Counted from the stretch's first letter, positions 9,260 to 20,324 are shown. The stretch is DNA of 64,000 nt from Bactericera cockerelli (GCA_024516035.1 CM044956.1:5330222-5394221), one strand, 5' to 3'. Notes: generated from the letters alone by a model not told the origin. A program made the numbers and translations.

Positions 9260-10060
9260 TCCCTTGTTCTTTAAAATTCGTCTTCTCCACTTCCTCCCCA
9301 TACTCCTCCCTCCTACTCCTCCCTCCTACTCTTGCCTCCTACTTCTCCCTCCTACTTCTCCCTCCTCCTTCTTTTTCTCTCTTTATTTCTTTATATCCTC
9401 TTATTCTCACTTCCTTCATCTCTTCTCCTTAAATCCTTATATCTTTCTTTTCTCTCATTCTCTCACACCTCATTTCTATTTCTTGTTCTTATTCTCCTTT
9501 TCCCTTCCTCTTCTATAATATCTGTTTCTCTTTTTCCTTTTCCTCCTCCGTCTACTCTAACTCTTCCCGTATTTTCCTTATTCTTCTCTCCTCATATCTT
9601 TTTTCTTCATCTCTTCCCTCATTTTTATTCCATTACATCTCCTTGGTCTCTTTTGCTATTAATGTATCCTTCTTTGTGACATCTATTTTGTTGTAAATAC
9701 TCCTACAGTCCAGTATTTCTATACCTCTAACATGTTTTTATATTTTGTTTCCTACTCTGTGATATGTTTAATTTCTACATGTAATTTTGTTATTTTGTTC
9801 TTATTTTATATAGGAGTCCGTAAATACAAACCCCTTTGAGGGTATTTATTATTCATTTATTTACTTTTCTCCTCTTGCCCCTCTCACACTTCCCCTATTC
9901 TCCTTATTCTTCATCTCTTTCCTTCCTCTTCCTTCTTCTGTTACATCTCCTTGTTTTCTCCTTCTGTTTTCCTTTCTCCTCTTACTCTTCCCCTATTCTC
10001 CTTATCTTTTTTAGCCCTTCTACTCAAATTTCCTAACACACCCCTCCACCCCCCTCTTCC
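9260..10060. repeat. Polypyrimidine-rich region
   Basis: About 800 bp of CTCCT/TTCTCC-rich DNA, starting with about five CTCCCTCCTACT-like units near 9306-9365. ORFs here are Ser/Leu/Pro/Phe low complexity. Likely a degenerate microsatellite rather than a gene. Confidence 0.75.
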
Positions 10061-10346
10061 TTCCTCATAAATGAGATAGAATAAGCGTTGGCTGGGAGAC
10101 GGAGACAAAATATTTAATTTTATACTTCATTAAATTTGCTCGGCAGTCCACAGGGAACATGGGGATTTCAGACGTCTGAATGGCAGAGAATGCTCGGGAA
10201 ATTAAATAATAAAAGTCGCCATGATTTTTCAACGAGCCAGAAAAAGGTCTACGGAATGTTTTAATAATGTGACATTTTCTAACTAACATGCCCAATAGGC
10301 CTGTGTATGAATGAACGGGACACCTAAGGAATAATATAATTCTGTA

Positions 10347-10607
10347 CAGGCGCGGCCGCCGGCCGGTGGGGAAATGTTCTTGTGCTGTTGCCACATAAAC
10401 CGGACTAAAATGGGATTTATAGAGTCGCTCTTTCATTATCTAAAGAGTTTGTTTACCATGTCAATCATAATAATTATTAATATTCTAGAAATGTGTGATG
10501 ATTTTCATTGTGTACGAGCTAGGAATTGAGAATATCCTATCTTTTTCTTTTTCGTCTGGGGGTACTGCAGTTCCGCTTCCGCAGCTCCTTAGCACCGGCC
10601 GCGCCTG
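10347..10607. mobile_element. hAT-like MITE T, copy 3
   Basis: Left CAGGCGCGGCCGCCGGCCGG and right CACCGGCCGCGCCTG are a clear terminal inverted repeat. The interior AAAATGGGATTTATAGAGTC and GGTACTGCAGTTCCGC match copy 2. Flanking 8-mers ATTCTGTA/CCTGTGTA agree at 5 of 8. Confidence 0.7.
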
Positions 10608-10723
10608 CCTGTGTAGGCATTTCATAACTGTACAATATGCCTATGTATGTACGGTTTAATCTAATGAACATTAACATGTACATGAAATAGTGAGTAAGAT
10701 AAGATAAAAAAGATAAAGAGCTA

Positions 10724-10920
10724 GTTATTTGTGTTATTATGTCACAATTTTTAGTGGGTAGAATCCACATTACGAGAACTAATGCTAATGCATCATAATA
10801 TCTTCAACCAACCGGCATATTCCAATATCAATCTTGTAATGCCGCCAAAAATTTCGACCCCTCCGGTATTCGAACCCGGGACACCTGGAGTGCATGTTTA
10901 CGCTAGGCCAAGGTGACTAC
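10724..10920 (-). mobile_element. SINE-C copy 2
   Basis: The tail GTGTTATTATGTCACAATTT, the body AATCTTGTAATGCCGCC and a head with CGGTATTCGAACCCGGG and CCAAGGTGACTAC are all present, on the minus strand. It is arranged head-to-head with copy 3. Confidence 0.7.
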
Positions 10921-10931
10921 TAGACATAGTA

Positions 10932-11120
10932 AGTAGTCACCGTGGCCGAGTCAGTTAGCGCGCTAGGCATTGCACGCACGGTGACCAGGGTTCGATGCCC
11001 AGCGGAGCAGGAATTTTTCTGCTCTGTACTTGGGTGTTCGGGGTCCACTCATACCTCGTGAGGAAAAATGATTAGCTGCTTTGATGTGAAGCAGCGAACA
11101 GTGGTAGAATTATAAGCATG
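10932..11120 (+). mobile_element. SINE-C copy 3
   Basis: Head GTGGCCGAGTCAGTTAGCGC with B-box GGTTCGATGCC, body CTGCTCTGTACTTGGGTGTT and CATACCTCGTGAGGAAAAAT. The 3' segment is lost. Confidence 0.75.
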
Positions 11121-11165
11121 TAATAGTACCATCACTTTCTCCAGCTGTAGCTAAACAACAACAAT

Positions 11166-11200
11166 CAACCTCACCCAGCAAGGGTTGAGCCGGGAATATT
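11166..11200 (-). mobile_element. SINE-F/G body scrap
   Basis: CAACCTCACCCAGCAAGGGT and GAGCCGGGAATA match the shared F/G body in reverse. Confidence 0.4.
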
Positions 11201-11215
11201 CTCCTCCATACAATA

Positions 11216-11388
11216 GTTAGTCTGGCTGGGGGACTATAAACAGGGAGTAGACCAGCATTAGCTTGGTTCAGGGAGCCCTTGTCAATTATTAGCTTCCTTT
11301 TAAAGACAGTGGTAGAAGTGTTGAGTCATTCCTCCACTGTCTGGCTACCATCGTTCACGATGACGACACCCTATGATGATGATAACTC
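11216..11388 (-). mobile_element. Retroposon M, copy 2
   Basis: Just over one 38-bp unit (GGACTATAAACAGGGAGTAG), then CCCTTGTCAATTATTAGC, CTACCATCGTTCACGATGAC and a (GAT)n tail. Confidence 0.75.
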
Positions 11389-11491
11389 GAAAAGTCAACA
11401 CACAGAACAATATTCTTTTCTACGACTTGACAATATCAATATTTCCTTATCACCGCTACTGGTCACTCAACAGTAACACTTACCTAAGAAT

Positions 11492-11528
11492 CCATGTCAA
11501 AGATGACGCCACCCATTGATGATGATAC
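11492..11528 (-). mobile_element. Retroposon M terminal scrap
   Basis: GATGACGCCACCCATTGATG plus (GAT)n only. Confidence 0.4.
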
Positions 11529-12159
11529 AATAGTTTCTCTATAGTGCACCTAACCACACTACCCATGATATCGGATTTTTATATCACTTATTCACACCGT
11601 ATCTCTTCTCTTCTGGATTCAAAGATATTAAAGTTGCATAATTATGGAAACAGCACGTTTTCATTGCTACTCGCACGTGAGATTCTGGCGAAAACTGCTC
11701 GACGAAAACTCGCTACGGGGAAAAATAGAGTTCCGCTTCTAAAAATAAAATTTATTTGTATTTTATTTAATAACGTCTTTAAAAATAATTTTTTCCCCAT
11801 TTTTGTTTATTTTTTTGTGCCGTTTTTTTTTTGGTCCTATTTTATTGTTCTTCATTTATTAAAAAGTAAGATCCTGATAAAAATGACAACATTGTAACAG
11901 CAGTTGCCAACTCGGTCCCCCTAGGCAATTAAACTGTCACGCCAAACTTGGCTAACCATTAATTTCCACTCCCTTGTGGGGGTTGCAGTGTAAACGGAGC
12001 TTTGACATCTCCACTATTGATCAACTTGTTTTTTTTTTGTTCCTCATTATTTGTTGTAAACCCTTCTTTTTCAGTTCTTTAATCTTTTTCACCAGGCCTT
12101 ATAAACAAAACTGGTCTGCAAATACCGCAATACTACATTGGTCATATTTCACTTCTTAT
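11529..12159. other. No recognised feature
   Basis: Open frames of 117 and 141 codons cross this stretch but show no domain and run into low-complexity DNA. Confidence 0.5.
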
Positions 12160-12302
12160 CTTTCTCTCATTCTCACTCTTTTCTCTCTCTCATTCTTACT
12201 CTCTCTTCTGTCTCTCTCTCTACTTTCTCCTTTCTATCTCTCTCTCTCTCTCTATTTCTCTGTCCCCTTCTCTCTATATTATCTCTCCTTCTCTCTCTCC
12301 CG
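12160..12302. repeat. (CT)n tract
   Basis: CTCTCT/CTTTCT repeats directly upstream of a SINE-A fragment. Confidence 0.85.
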
Positions 12303-12380
12303 GATTCAGCGTAGATTTAGTAAGGCGAGTCTGAGTAGTTGTGATATCACAAAAGTGATTAACACACATATGATAAAAAA
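12303..12380 (+). mobile_element. SINE-A copy 5 (5'-truncated)
   Basis: ATTCAGCGTAGATTTAGTAA to ATTAACACACATATGATAA. The tRNA head is missing and replaced by a CT tract. Confidence 0.65.
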
Positions 12381-12683
12381 AAAACCTTCGCACCATTGAC
12401 CTTCATGCTGTGAGTCTGTCATTGATCGATCAAATGAAGTCGGTATTTGTTTTCACCCATGCCTCTTCCTCAGGCAATTACATCATATATTTTGAGTGTC
12501 AAGAAAAAAGTAAGTGGGCCCTGAAAATAACTGTCACAACTTTTGAACTAGTCATAAAACTTAGGAGAGTAGAAAAAAAGGAAAGTTTCTTTTCAACTAA
12601 AAGTATATAAAAAATCTTGCTCTTCGTTTAAGAGGGGAAAAACTGATGCGTACTTTAAAGATTAAGATTTTTTTTTTCATAAG
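12381..12683. other. No recognised feature
   Basis: AT-rich; ORFs without recognisable content. Confidence 0.5.
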
Positions 12684-12816
12684 AAGTTACCATATATGTG
12701 TTAATCACTTTCATAATATCACAAATACTCAATCACGCTTTAAGAATTCTACGCTGAAACCGGAACTCAAACCACCGACCTCCTTGTTACAAGGCCGCAG
12801 CCTTATCAATCAATCT
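12684..12816 (-). mobile_element. SINE-A copy 6
   Basis: Diverged but full-length: GTTAATCACTTTCATAATAT, TCTACGCTGAAACCGG and CGCAGCCTTATCAATCAAT. Confidence 0.7.
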
Positions 12817-14267
12817 TGGCAGATTTGTACAGTTCATCATAAGATGTCCTCCAAAAATTTAGGAAAACCATCGACATTAGTTCTCGAGATAACTGAAATT
12901 CTTGCTTAGAATGGAGGGTATATGTACCATTGTGAGTAATTTGTCAGTACCAAAGTGTTCTAACAAAGAAAATATTTATTAGTTATGTCACAATGAATGC
13001 TGCAGTTTTTCTCTCAATAACTCTGAATGTAATATGAGTAATACTTTCAAAAGAGGGAGCTTATCTTAAACTGTAGAAGGCTAAAAGCTGTTACATTTAA
13101 TAATTCAGGAAGTTACAAATAACTGCGTTTTGAAAAACACTAATATGGCTGACAAATGCAGTTGACAATTCATTTTTCAAAACACCCTTAGTAAATTAAT
13201 TTAAATATTTTTTTAATCAGTGAAAGTCCTCGAACCGGGGGGAAAATCAAGGCAAAGAAAAAAAAAAAAAAAATACAGGGAAACCCCTGAGCCATGGCGT
13301 CACAGACTAAGAAAGTTTTAAAAATTCAAATTCAGCAAATTAATACGGAGATATTAAAAAAAAAGAAAAAAAAAAAAAAAACGAAAATCCACTGAAAAAA
13401 TATGAAACACATAAACCATTTCAAGGCAGAACGACGGGAAAACTTTCATTTTTTCCCCCTTTTTCCTCTATCATTTTTTTTTTTCGTAATTTTTCATACT
13501 AATGAGTCATAAAAAGGCCATTTATGGAGCTGAATTATTTGTGAGGCTCTTTAGAGAATGTTGAATGTTCAGAAGACAGGTACCTTGGGTTTGTGTCATA
13601 TTATATCCTTAATAGTATATATAAGTCGACAAGTACCTATATTATTATATAATTAAGTATTACATACGTACTCGTTTATGCTATTGCTAACATAAAATAA
13701 AATGATGTTTCTTTTTTTATCTATATGGTTTTTACTGCATAAACTATGAATGACATTTGCAAGGTACATTATGCATCTTGAATAAATTTTACAATATTTT
13801 TTATAACATTTATGAATTTTCCTTCACAGGCACTGATAATAAAATGAAAATACACTGCCAATTATGGACACAATACTTCCTCGTGATTGGTTCACTTTAT
13901 TATGCACTTGGAAATTTTATACTAAATCACTTATATCTCGAAAATTGCTAGATCGATTTTCTTCTAATGTGTTTCCTATGGTAAGGTACCGTTTTTCCTA
14001 CATTATAGACCCTACAAATAATTCTGTATCGGCAAGTTGTAGATATTTTTTTGCACTTTTTTGTACAAAATTTTGGATTTTCTTAAATATCAAATCTAAA
14101 TCTTATTCTATTAAAAAATAATAATATTAATTCACTATGTAACACTATGTACGCATATACATACAAAATCGAATGTACCGTTCCCGAGATATAAGCAGAT
14201 TAAGAGCTCGCCCTAAAGTTCGTTTATAATTATGATTTTTTTTTTTAAATGATAATAAAAGTTAAAG
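12817..14267. other. No recognised feature
   Basis: About 1.4 kb of AT-rich DNA with A-runs at 13258-13274 and 13349-13381. No repeat of the families above and no believable ORF. Confidence 0.5.
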
Positions 14268-14432
14268 TAAAAATATTTGTGTTAATCACGTTCATGATAT
14301 ATCACAACTGCTGTAACTCACTTTACTAAATCTACGCTGAAACCGGGACTCGAACCACCGACCTCCAGGTTACAAGTCCAACCACCGACCTCCAGGTTAC
14401 AAGTCCGCCGCCTTATCGATCTAGCTGAGGTA
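14268..14432 (-). mobile_element. SINE-A copy 7, with duplicated B-box segment
   Basis: A 27-bp block starting AACCACCGACCTCCAGG is present twice in tandem (14353-14379 and 14380-14406), so the promoter B-box half is partly duplicated. Otherwise a full copy. Confidence 0.8.
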
Positions 14433-14990
14433 GATGATAATAATATACTTATACATTATTACATAATTATTATCTCCGCATACAGAGAAAAGTAGAATGA
14501 TGATAATATACGGTTCAGTTATAGATAATCTTCATACTTTCTGCTCATAATATTATAATTATACCACACAAGGATACTCGACACTCGTATTCCTGAGTAT
14601 TACATTTCCAAAGCCACAAATATGAGCTGTTCCTCGTGTCTCAAGGCTCCTACAAATTTGCAAAATAATATGTTCAAAACCTCCTTTCAGCTTTTGTTAT
14701 AAAACTTCAAAGTTTCGTAAGAAAAGTGTTCAACTTGCAGGATCTGGGTCGGGAGGAACTCAAAGAGGCCCGGGAGGGATATGTTTACACATTAATCAAA
14801 CTAAGGCTAATTAGGACGCTTTAAAAGTTTCTCATGATGCTGTTGGGCTGAAAATTTTGCCTCTCATCAGACGAATTGAGCAAGTCTTGCTGGATTGGTG
14901 GATTATCGATAGAAGCTGATTGAGTCACAGTCTGTCTGTGTTTGATAAAACAAATTGAATGTTTGTGTTAGCTTTGAGCCTAAAATAGTG
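14433..14990. other. No recognised feature
   Basis: AT-rich, with a short GC-rich piece near 14740-14780 (GGATCTGGGTCGGGAGG). No feature seen. Confidence 0.5.
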
Positions 14991-15060
14991 TAACTTTCAA
15001 TTATTTCTATGTACTTTATTGTAAATAACTTTCAATTATTTCTATGTACTTTATTGTAAA
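14991..15060. repeat. Perfect 35-bp tandem duplication
   Basis: The 35-bp unit TAACTTTCAATTATTTCTAT plus 15 further bases is repeated exactly twice. Confidence 0.95.
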
Positions 15061-15094
15061 TAAAGGCTTTACATGATGTACCGAGTTATTTTGA

Positions 15095-15436
15095 CTTTAA
15101 AGAGAAATGTCACAATTTTTATGGGTAGCATCGACATGAGGTACGAGAAACAATAATACAGCATTTCTCCAACCATTATATTCCAAGATTAATCTCGTAA
15201 TGCTGACACTAGTCTTTTTTTCGGGCTCTGTACTTTGTTTGTTGGGGCCTTGCCTCTTGAGGACAATTGGGGTAGTCTTAGTGTGGGCACTGCCCCAAGA
15301 GGTATTCAAGAGGTAAGGCCCCAACAACCCAACATACAAAGTACAGAGCCGAAAAATATCTGACCCCACCGGGATTCGAACTCGGTTCACCCGGAGTGCA
15401 AGCCGAGCAAGCTACCGCTACACCAAGGTGACTATT
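15095..15436 (-). mobile_element. SINE-C copy 4 with internal foldback
   Basis: Tail GTCACAATTTTTATGGGTAG, body AATCTCGTAATGCTGACAC and head GGGATTCGAACTCGG with CTACACCAAGGTGACTA. The region 15214-15357 is a long inverted repeat in which the body segment GCTCTGTACTTTGT occurs in both orientations. Confidence 0.7.
15214..15357. repeat. Long imperfect hairpin inside SINE-C
   Basis: The arms, about 50 bp, start CGGGCTCTGTACTTTGTTTG and pair with CATACAAAGTACAGAGCCG. They run through GTTGGGGCCTTGCCTCTTGA and TCAAGAGGTAAGGCCCCAAC, with one indel of about 5 bases. The loop is about 40 bases, itself flanked by TTGGGG/CCCCAA. Confidence 0.85.
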
Positions 15437-15508
15437 ATTTACACACTCTTCAACTCTACCCAGTCTACACTCTCTTCTTTAAGTCATTTATTAATCTCTT
15501 CTTTAAGT

Positions 15509-15712
15509 CTGTCCCGGTAGCTCAGTGGTAAAGGCGGCACTCTGTGAATTCAGAGATACCAGAGGTTGCGGGTTCGAAACCCAGCCGGGACATGACAAGT
15601 TATCCTCCCAATTGGAATTTTTATCACATAATAATATGTCTTGGAATTCTTGCTGGTAGAATGGGACTTAATAGTCCTAATCGGGCAGTATAAAGAAGGT
15701 GATATTATTATG
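15509..15712 (+). mobile_element. SINE-B copy 1 (tRNA-headed)
   Basis: The head keeps a perfect acceptor-like pair GTCCCGG/CCGGGAC, A-box TAGCTCAGTGG and B-box GGTTCGAAACC, but the anticodon/variable part is too long for a normal tRNA. The B body CATGACAAGTTATCCTCCC and the end GTCCTAATCGGGCAGTATAA follow. Confidence 0.85.
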
Positions 15713-15935
15713 AGCTTGGAGAATTGAACCTGTGTTAAAGAGAACTCAAGGAACCTGAAATTTTTCTCTCATAAAGAGGTTATTTTACCTTATAAATTGG
15801 ACCTAGAAATTGTTCGCTAGATTCAAGTTTCGACTGTATAGTTTGATTTTTTTAAATTTATAGAAACAACACTGTATTATGTATACAGAACTCCGTTGTG
15901 TCCGCGCACTTAACAGTGAGCAACACACTGTTGTT

Positions 15936-16130
15936 TCATCGTGTGGCGTCATCGTGAACGATGGTAGCCAGACAGTGCTGGAGGAATGACTCAGCACTTC
16001 TACCTCTGTCCAAATAAGGAGGCTAATAATTGACAAGGGCCCCTAGAACCAAGCCAATGTTGGTCTACTCCCTGTTTATAGTCCCCCAGCCAGACTGCTG
16101 GTCTACTCCCTGTTTAAAGTCCCCCCAGGC
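15936..16130 (+). mobile_element. Retroposon M, copy 3
   Basis: GCGTCATCGTGAACGATGGT, GAATGACTCAGCACTTCTAC, GGAGGCTAATAATTGACAAG, then two units of the 38-bp minisatellite (GCTGGTCTACTCCCTGTTTA). Confidence 0.8.
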
Positions 16131-16514
16131 ACTGTAATTTACACAGAGAACAAGCAAAAAGCAACACAGTACTCTCGAAATACTCGAGGCATGTTCGACA
16201 CGATTTATTCATCAACCTCACTCTGGAAAAGTGGGGCCCCACCTAGTACCCTGATATAATACTGATATTTATAACAACCACATCGGATCTGGAATGGCGG
16301 GGCCCCCCTAGTAATCCCCCCCCTAGTACCCTGATATTTATAACAAGTGGGTAAAGTTTCCAAAATCTTTCCCCTGACAATGATTTATGAAGTGGAAGTC
16401 TCAAGTTTCCGAGCCCTGACCACAGATGAGGGATGTTTATAATTCAATTTAAATACTGTCTTCTTCAGGGGGCTCGATATTTCCTTCTCGTCATCGACCT
16501 CACTCATCGTGCTC
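16131..16514. other. Short local duplication, otherwise nothing
   Basis: CTAGTACCCTGATAT occurs at about 16240 and 16322, with GGGGCCCC-type runs nearby. No other feature. Confidence 0.45.
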
Positions 16515-16660
16515 ACAGCAGCGGGATCGATAAGGCGGCGGACTCGTAACCTGGAGGTCGAAGAATCGAGTCCCATCAATATCATTAAAAATTTAGCAGC
16601 GTGAGTTTGAGTAGTTGTGACATCACGATATGGGGTAACACAAAAAATATGACAGCTAAC
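16515..16660 (+). mobile_element. SINE-A copy 8
   Basis: GATCGATAAGGCGGCGGACT and GTGAGTTTGAGTAGTTGTGA. The B-box region is degraded. Confidence 0.65.
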
Positions 16661-17044
16661 ATCACTCGCTTTATAGATGAGGTGGTGGAAAAGTCGATGG
16701 TATGAGTCTCAAGAACGACAAATATGAGGTGAGGGGAGCTTGAGTTAGATTGTGTTACTATCACGATTTTGATTACCAGTTTACACATAAAAAATAATTA
16801 TGATAACTATTTAGTACCTACTCAGTTTTTTTGGGTCAGTATGGACAGTTTAGACTAATAAAATGTTCAAAAAATAATAAAATAAGTAGGTAATTAAAGT
16901 AAGTAGGTATATATTATCTAAAAAAAACTGAATATTTGTGTTGTTAATATACGTACACTACGTTCAGGCAGTCTCTGATCCACGATGACAATGCGTAAAA
17001 AAATACCGATTGTTTTTTTTTTTTAAGTTATCTTACTTGTTTTG
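16661..17044. other. No recognised feature
   Basis: AT-rich DNA. Confidence 0.5.
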
Positions 17045-17240
17045 TCTTGGTATTTCAGTATCAAGACGTCTGACTGATAATACAGAGGTGGCGTGTTCAA
17101 AACCCAGTCGGGACATGACAAGTTACCCTCCCATTTGGGTTTTTAACCACATAATAATACGTCTTGGGATTACTGCTGGAATAATTGGATTCATAAGTCC
17201 TAATCGGGCAGTATAAGTAAGCTCGTATTATTATTATTAT
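17045..17240 (+). mobile_element. SINE-B copy 2
   Basis: Head eroded. Body GGGACATGACAAGTTACCCT, end GTCCTAATCGGGCAGTATAA and tail (ATT)n are clear. Confidence 0.75.
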
Positions 17241-17241
17241 T

Positions 17242-17366
17242 GAACACAAGCGTAATATTACAACCACTCAAACTAGCATTACGAAATATTCGCTTAACAT
17301 GAGACTTGAACCACCAAACTTTGATTACAAGTCCGCCGCCTTATCGATCAAGCTACTGAGTTCGGT
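17242..17366 (-). mobile_element. SINE-A copy 9
   Basis: Diverged full-length copy abutting the (ATT)n tail of SINE-B copy 2. Confidence 0.7.
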
Positions 17367-18044
17367 TTTTTGTCTCACTATAACAAGAAAAGAAAGCAAT
17401 TATTTGCATACTTTCGAAAATGAATACCTTTATACGTTTAAACACCCCAAGTTATGCCTGGTTTACTATCTGAAGGTTTGTACGAGAACACCTATTAATT
17501 CAATGGCCCGTGCAACATCTTTTATCCATTTATTACAATATTTCTCCCGCCCAACCAAGAGAAAATTTTCATGCTAATTTTAAAAAGCGTTTTTATTCAT
17601 TTTTTTTCCAAACATTGAAAGTAGATTTTTTTATCTGAAAATATTTTGTTTGAAATCATGCCAAAAAAATTACGAGTTTTATTTGTATAGGTGGCTATGA
17701 AATCTGCAGGGTAGCGAAAATAATCAAGATAGAGAGTTGGTAGGTGTGGGAAAATTGTTGAACAATGGGAGAACAAGGCGCATTTGTAAGGTATGGAAAT
17801 GGCGTGAAATGATTTTATCAGGTATCACGCATGAGGCAAAAAAGTGTTTACCTTAAGAAGAAAAAGGTATAAAAAAAAAACACAGTAGGTACCTATTAAA
17901 AAAATACATAAATACCTTGTTTGATATAGTAACTAATGTACAATAATTGTACATGATAGCAGCTCATCAGCTCAGTGGCTATTGAGTAGCTGAGTAGAGT
18001 CAGTAGCTGCTGAGTAGCTGAGTAGTTACACAATAGATACAGCA
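17367..18044. other. No recognised feature
   Basis: AT-rich. A short GAGTAGCTGAGTAG-type internal repetition lies at 17975-18030. Confidence 0.45.
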
Positions 18045-18184
18045 ATCAGTAGCTCATTAAGTGAGCTAGTGGAATTATAATATCACTTTTGGTGGTTCGA
18101 ATCTCAAGTATGGATTTAGTTGTACAAATGTACAGACCGGATTTTGCCGGCGTGCGTAGGCCGGATTTTGGCCTGTGCGCCCCG
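18045..18184 (+). mobile_element. Possible tRNA-headed SINE remnant
   Basis: A B-box-like GGTTCGAATCTC follows TAGCTCATTAAGTGAGC at plausible spacing. It is followed by GGCCGGATTTTG-type short repeats. It does not match families A-F, so this is tentative. Confidence 0.3.
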
Positions 18185-18235
18185 ATTATGTCCTAACTAG
18201 AGGATAGGGTTATTGTCTATGGCAATCTCTTTTTT
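18185..18235 (-). repeat. LINE 3'-end repeat R, copy 3 (core only)
   Basis: TGTCCTAACTAGAGGATAGG and TTGTCTATGGCAATCTCTT. Confidence 0.55.
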
Positions 18236-18321
18236 GCAAGACAAAATTTCTATCCTGTCTGTGAAAATTTCTATCATTTGATAGTTTCCAGGTGTTCGGA
18301 CAGCTGCTCAGTGCTGAAGTG

Positions 18322-18342
18322 AAGACTGAAGACTTCAGTCTT
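18322..18342. repeat. Short hairpin
   Basis: AAGACTGAA, GAC loop, TTCAGTCTT: perfect 9-bp stem. Confidence 0.6.
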
Positions 18343-18657
18343 TCCTCAACACGTTTGGTAGTTAATAGAATTATTTTAGACGATTAAGGTTTAGTAATAA
18401 GATTTGCATAATAGAATACTTCCTGCACGCCTGCAGTATTACTTTGCAATAAACTGTTGATGCAATTATGGAAATATATTTTTTCCCTTAAAAAAAAAGT
18501 AAGAAGGAACTCAGGTGAAAATATTCAAATTTTATTCGCAAATCGAAAAACACAGTTAATATTGGATTATTTATTTTAGTCTCGTAATCCTATAAGTTAC
18601 GTTCACCAATAATCAAATTAATGATCGAATTTCTTAAATATTAAATCTCTTTTTCAT
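18343..18657. other. No recognised feature
   Basis: AT-rich DNA. Confidence 0.5.
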
Positions 18658-18945
18658 ATTATCATCATCATAGGGTGGCGTCATCGTGAACGATGGTAGC
18701 CAGACTGTGGATAAATGACTCAGCAGTTCTACCACTGTCTTTACATTTACAAGGAGGCTAATAATTGACAAGGGCCCCCAGAACCAAGCCAATGCTGGTC
18801 TACTCCCTGTTTATAGTCCCCCAGCCAGACTGCTGGTCTACTCCCTGTTTATAGTCCCCCAGCCAGACTGCTGGTCTACTCCCTGTTTATAGTCCCCCAG
18901 CCAGACTGCTGGTCTACTCCCTGTTTATAGTCCCCCAGCCAGACG
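18658..18945 (+). mobile_element. Retroposon M, copy 4 (four minisatellite units)
   Basis: (CAT)n, GCGTCATCGTGAACGATGGT, then CAAGCCAATGCTGGTC and four consecutive, nearly identical 38-bp units starting at 18794, 18832, 18870 and 18908. Confidence 0.9.
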
Positions 18946-20324
18946 GGTTTCTCATATTAGAAATGAAAAAATAAGACAGTTGGTATACGATTATTATCTA
19001 AACAGAACACGTCTATATCTAATACCTACGATAATTACTAGAAATCGTAACATATTTGAAACAATCTTGTTGTTTTTGTCCCAAATCGCTGCACAAACTA
19101 TGGGTAGTCAGTCTCGCAGCCTGAGTGGGGTCAAAATATGAGGAGAACAAGATCTTAAATGACCTATACCCATCAATAACTTCTCAGGTACCGATATTGG
19201 ATGATGCAGTAATTTTACGGAACATGGTGAATTTGACACATCCTCTAATAATAATAATAATCTATTAATTCTGTAAATATACTGCACATTGCATAATCAA
19301 TTAGTTTCACGGCGCAGGGAAAATCCAGCTCCTCTTAGAAGATCTAAGAATATGGGAATTGATAAAAGAATTGGTTTGGTAATATTTGTACCTAATATAC
19401 CAAGGTACCTAATATTTGCGGGCAAGGAGATAAGGACCAGTGAAACTTGGCTCTGTTTTCAACGATATTTTTTACAGTTATTTATTTTCTTTCTGTTGTA
19501 GCCATCTTGACTACTGCTGGGGGGAGGGGTGATGGTCTCCAACAAAACTCAATAGAAAAGTTGGCTCATTTCTGACCCACATAATTAGTTCTATGTACTA
19601 ACCATCGTGATAACTTGGACTTTTTCTTCATAAGCCATTGAACCCTTGGGAACTGCAAGCTAGCCTGGCTTCTTAGGGTTGTCTGGTCCGTTCTCTGTAG
19701 TCCTCAAACGAGAAACTGTTTTTTTTTCTCTTTCTATTTGCTATCGCTCTTTAACTTCGTTTCTTTAATAACTTGTTTCTCCTTTGATTTCTCTTTTTTT
19801 TTACAGTTTCCTTTTTAACTTTACTTTTTTTTGATTTTTTTTCCTCAAGTTGCCTTTAAAATACTTTTTTTCTGTTTTTTTCCTATTCATAACTTCTTTC
19901 TCTCTTTCTCTTCTCATCTCCAGCGCTTCACTCTGAAATACCTTCGAGAAACGTTTCCGACATCTTATTAAAAAACTAAGTGATATTTAATATTTTCAAG
20001 GAGAAATTAATTTCACCTGTCTGCGAGGCCCTGGCGCAATTTTTCTTGCTAATTAGCTCCGCTTTACAAATGGGTTTCACTTTTTCTTATGGCTTCTCAG
20101 GCGTTTGAGTTTTCACGTCTTTTGACGGTTCGGTTCAAAGTTTCGTGTTTCAAAGATATTAGATGGTAGCAATTTAATATTTCTGCCTAGAGGCAGGTTA
20201 TGTGAGAAGCAGGAATTTTTTTTCTTTCGGGTATTTAAAAGAATAATAGATAAGACAAAGGGGGAGATAGAGAGAGAGAAAAAAAAAAGAAAGATAAATA
20301 ATTTGATATACCTCTTGTCATGAA
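18946..20324. other. No recognised feature
   Basis: About 1.4 kb with T-rich stretches (19720-19900) and a G-run (CTGGGGGGAGGGG, 19519). No known repeat and no coding signal. Confidence 0.5.

Noticed and set aside
13757..14121. Overlapping ORFs of 64 and 85 codons in AT-rich DNA
   Set aside because: No recognisable domain, composition like the surrounding non-coding DNA, two frames equally open.
15509..15595. Possible functional tRNA gene at the head of SINE-B
   Set aside because: Acceptor pairing, A-box and B-box are good, but the middle part is too long and the same head recurs with a conserved non-tRNA body, so it is a SINE head. The same applies to the tRNA-like heads of families A, C, D, E and F.
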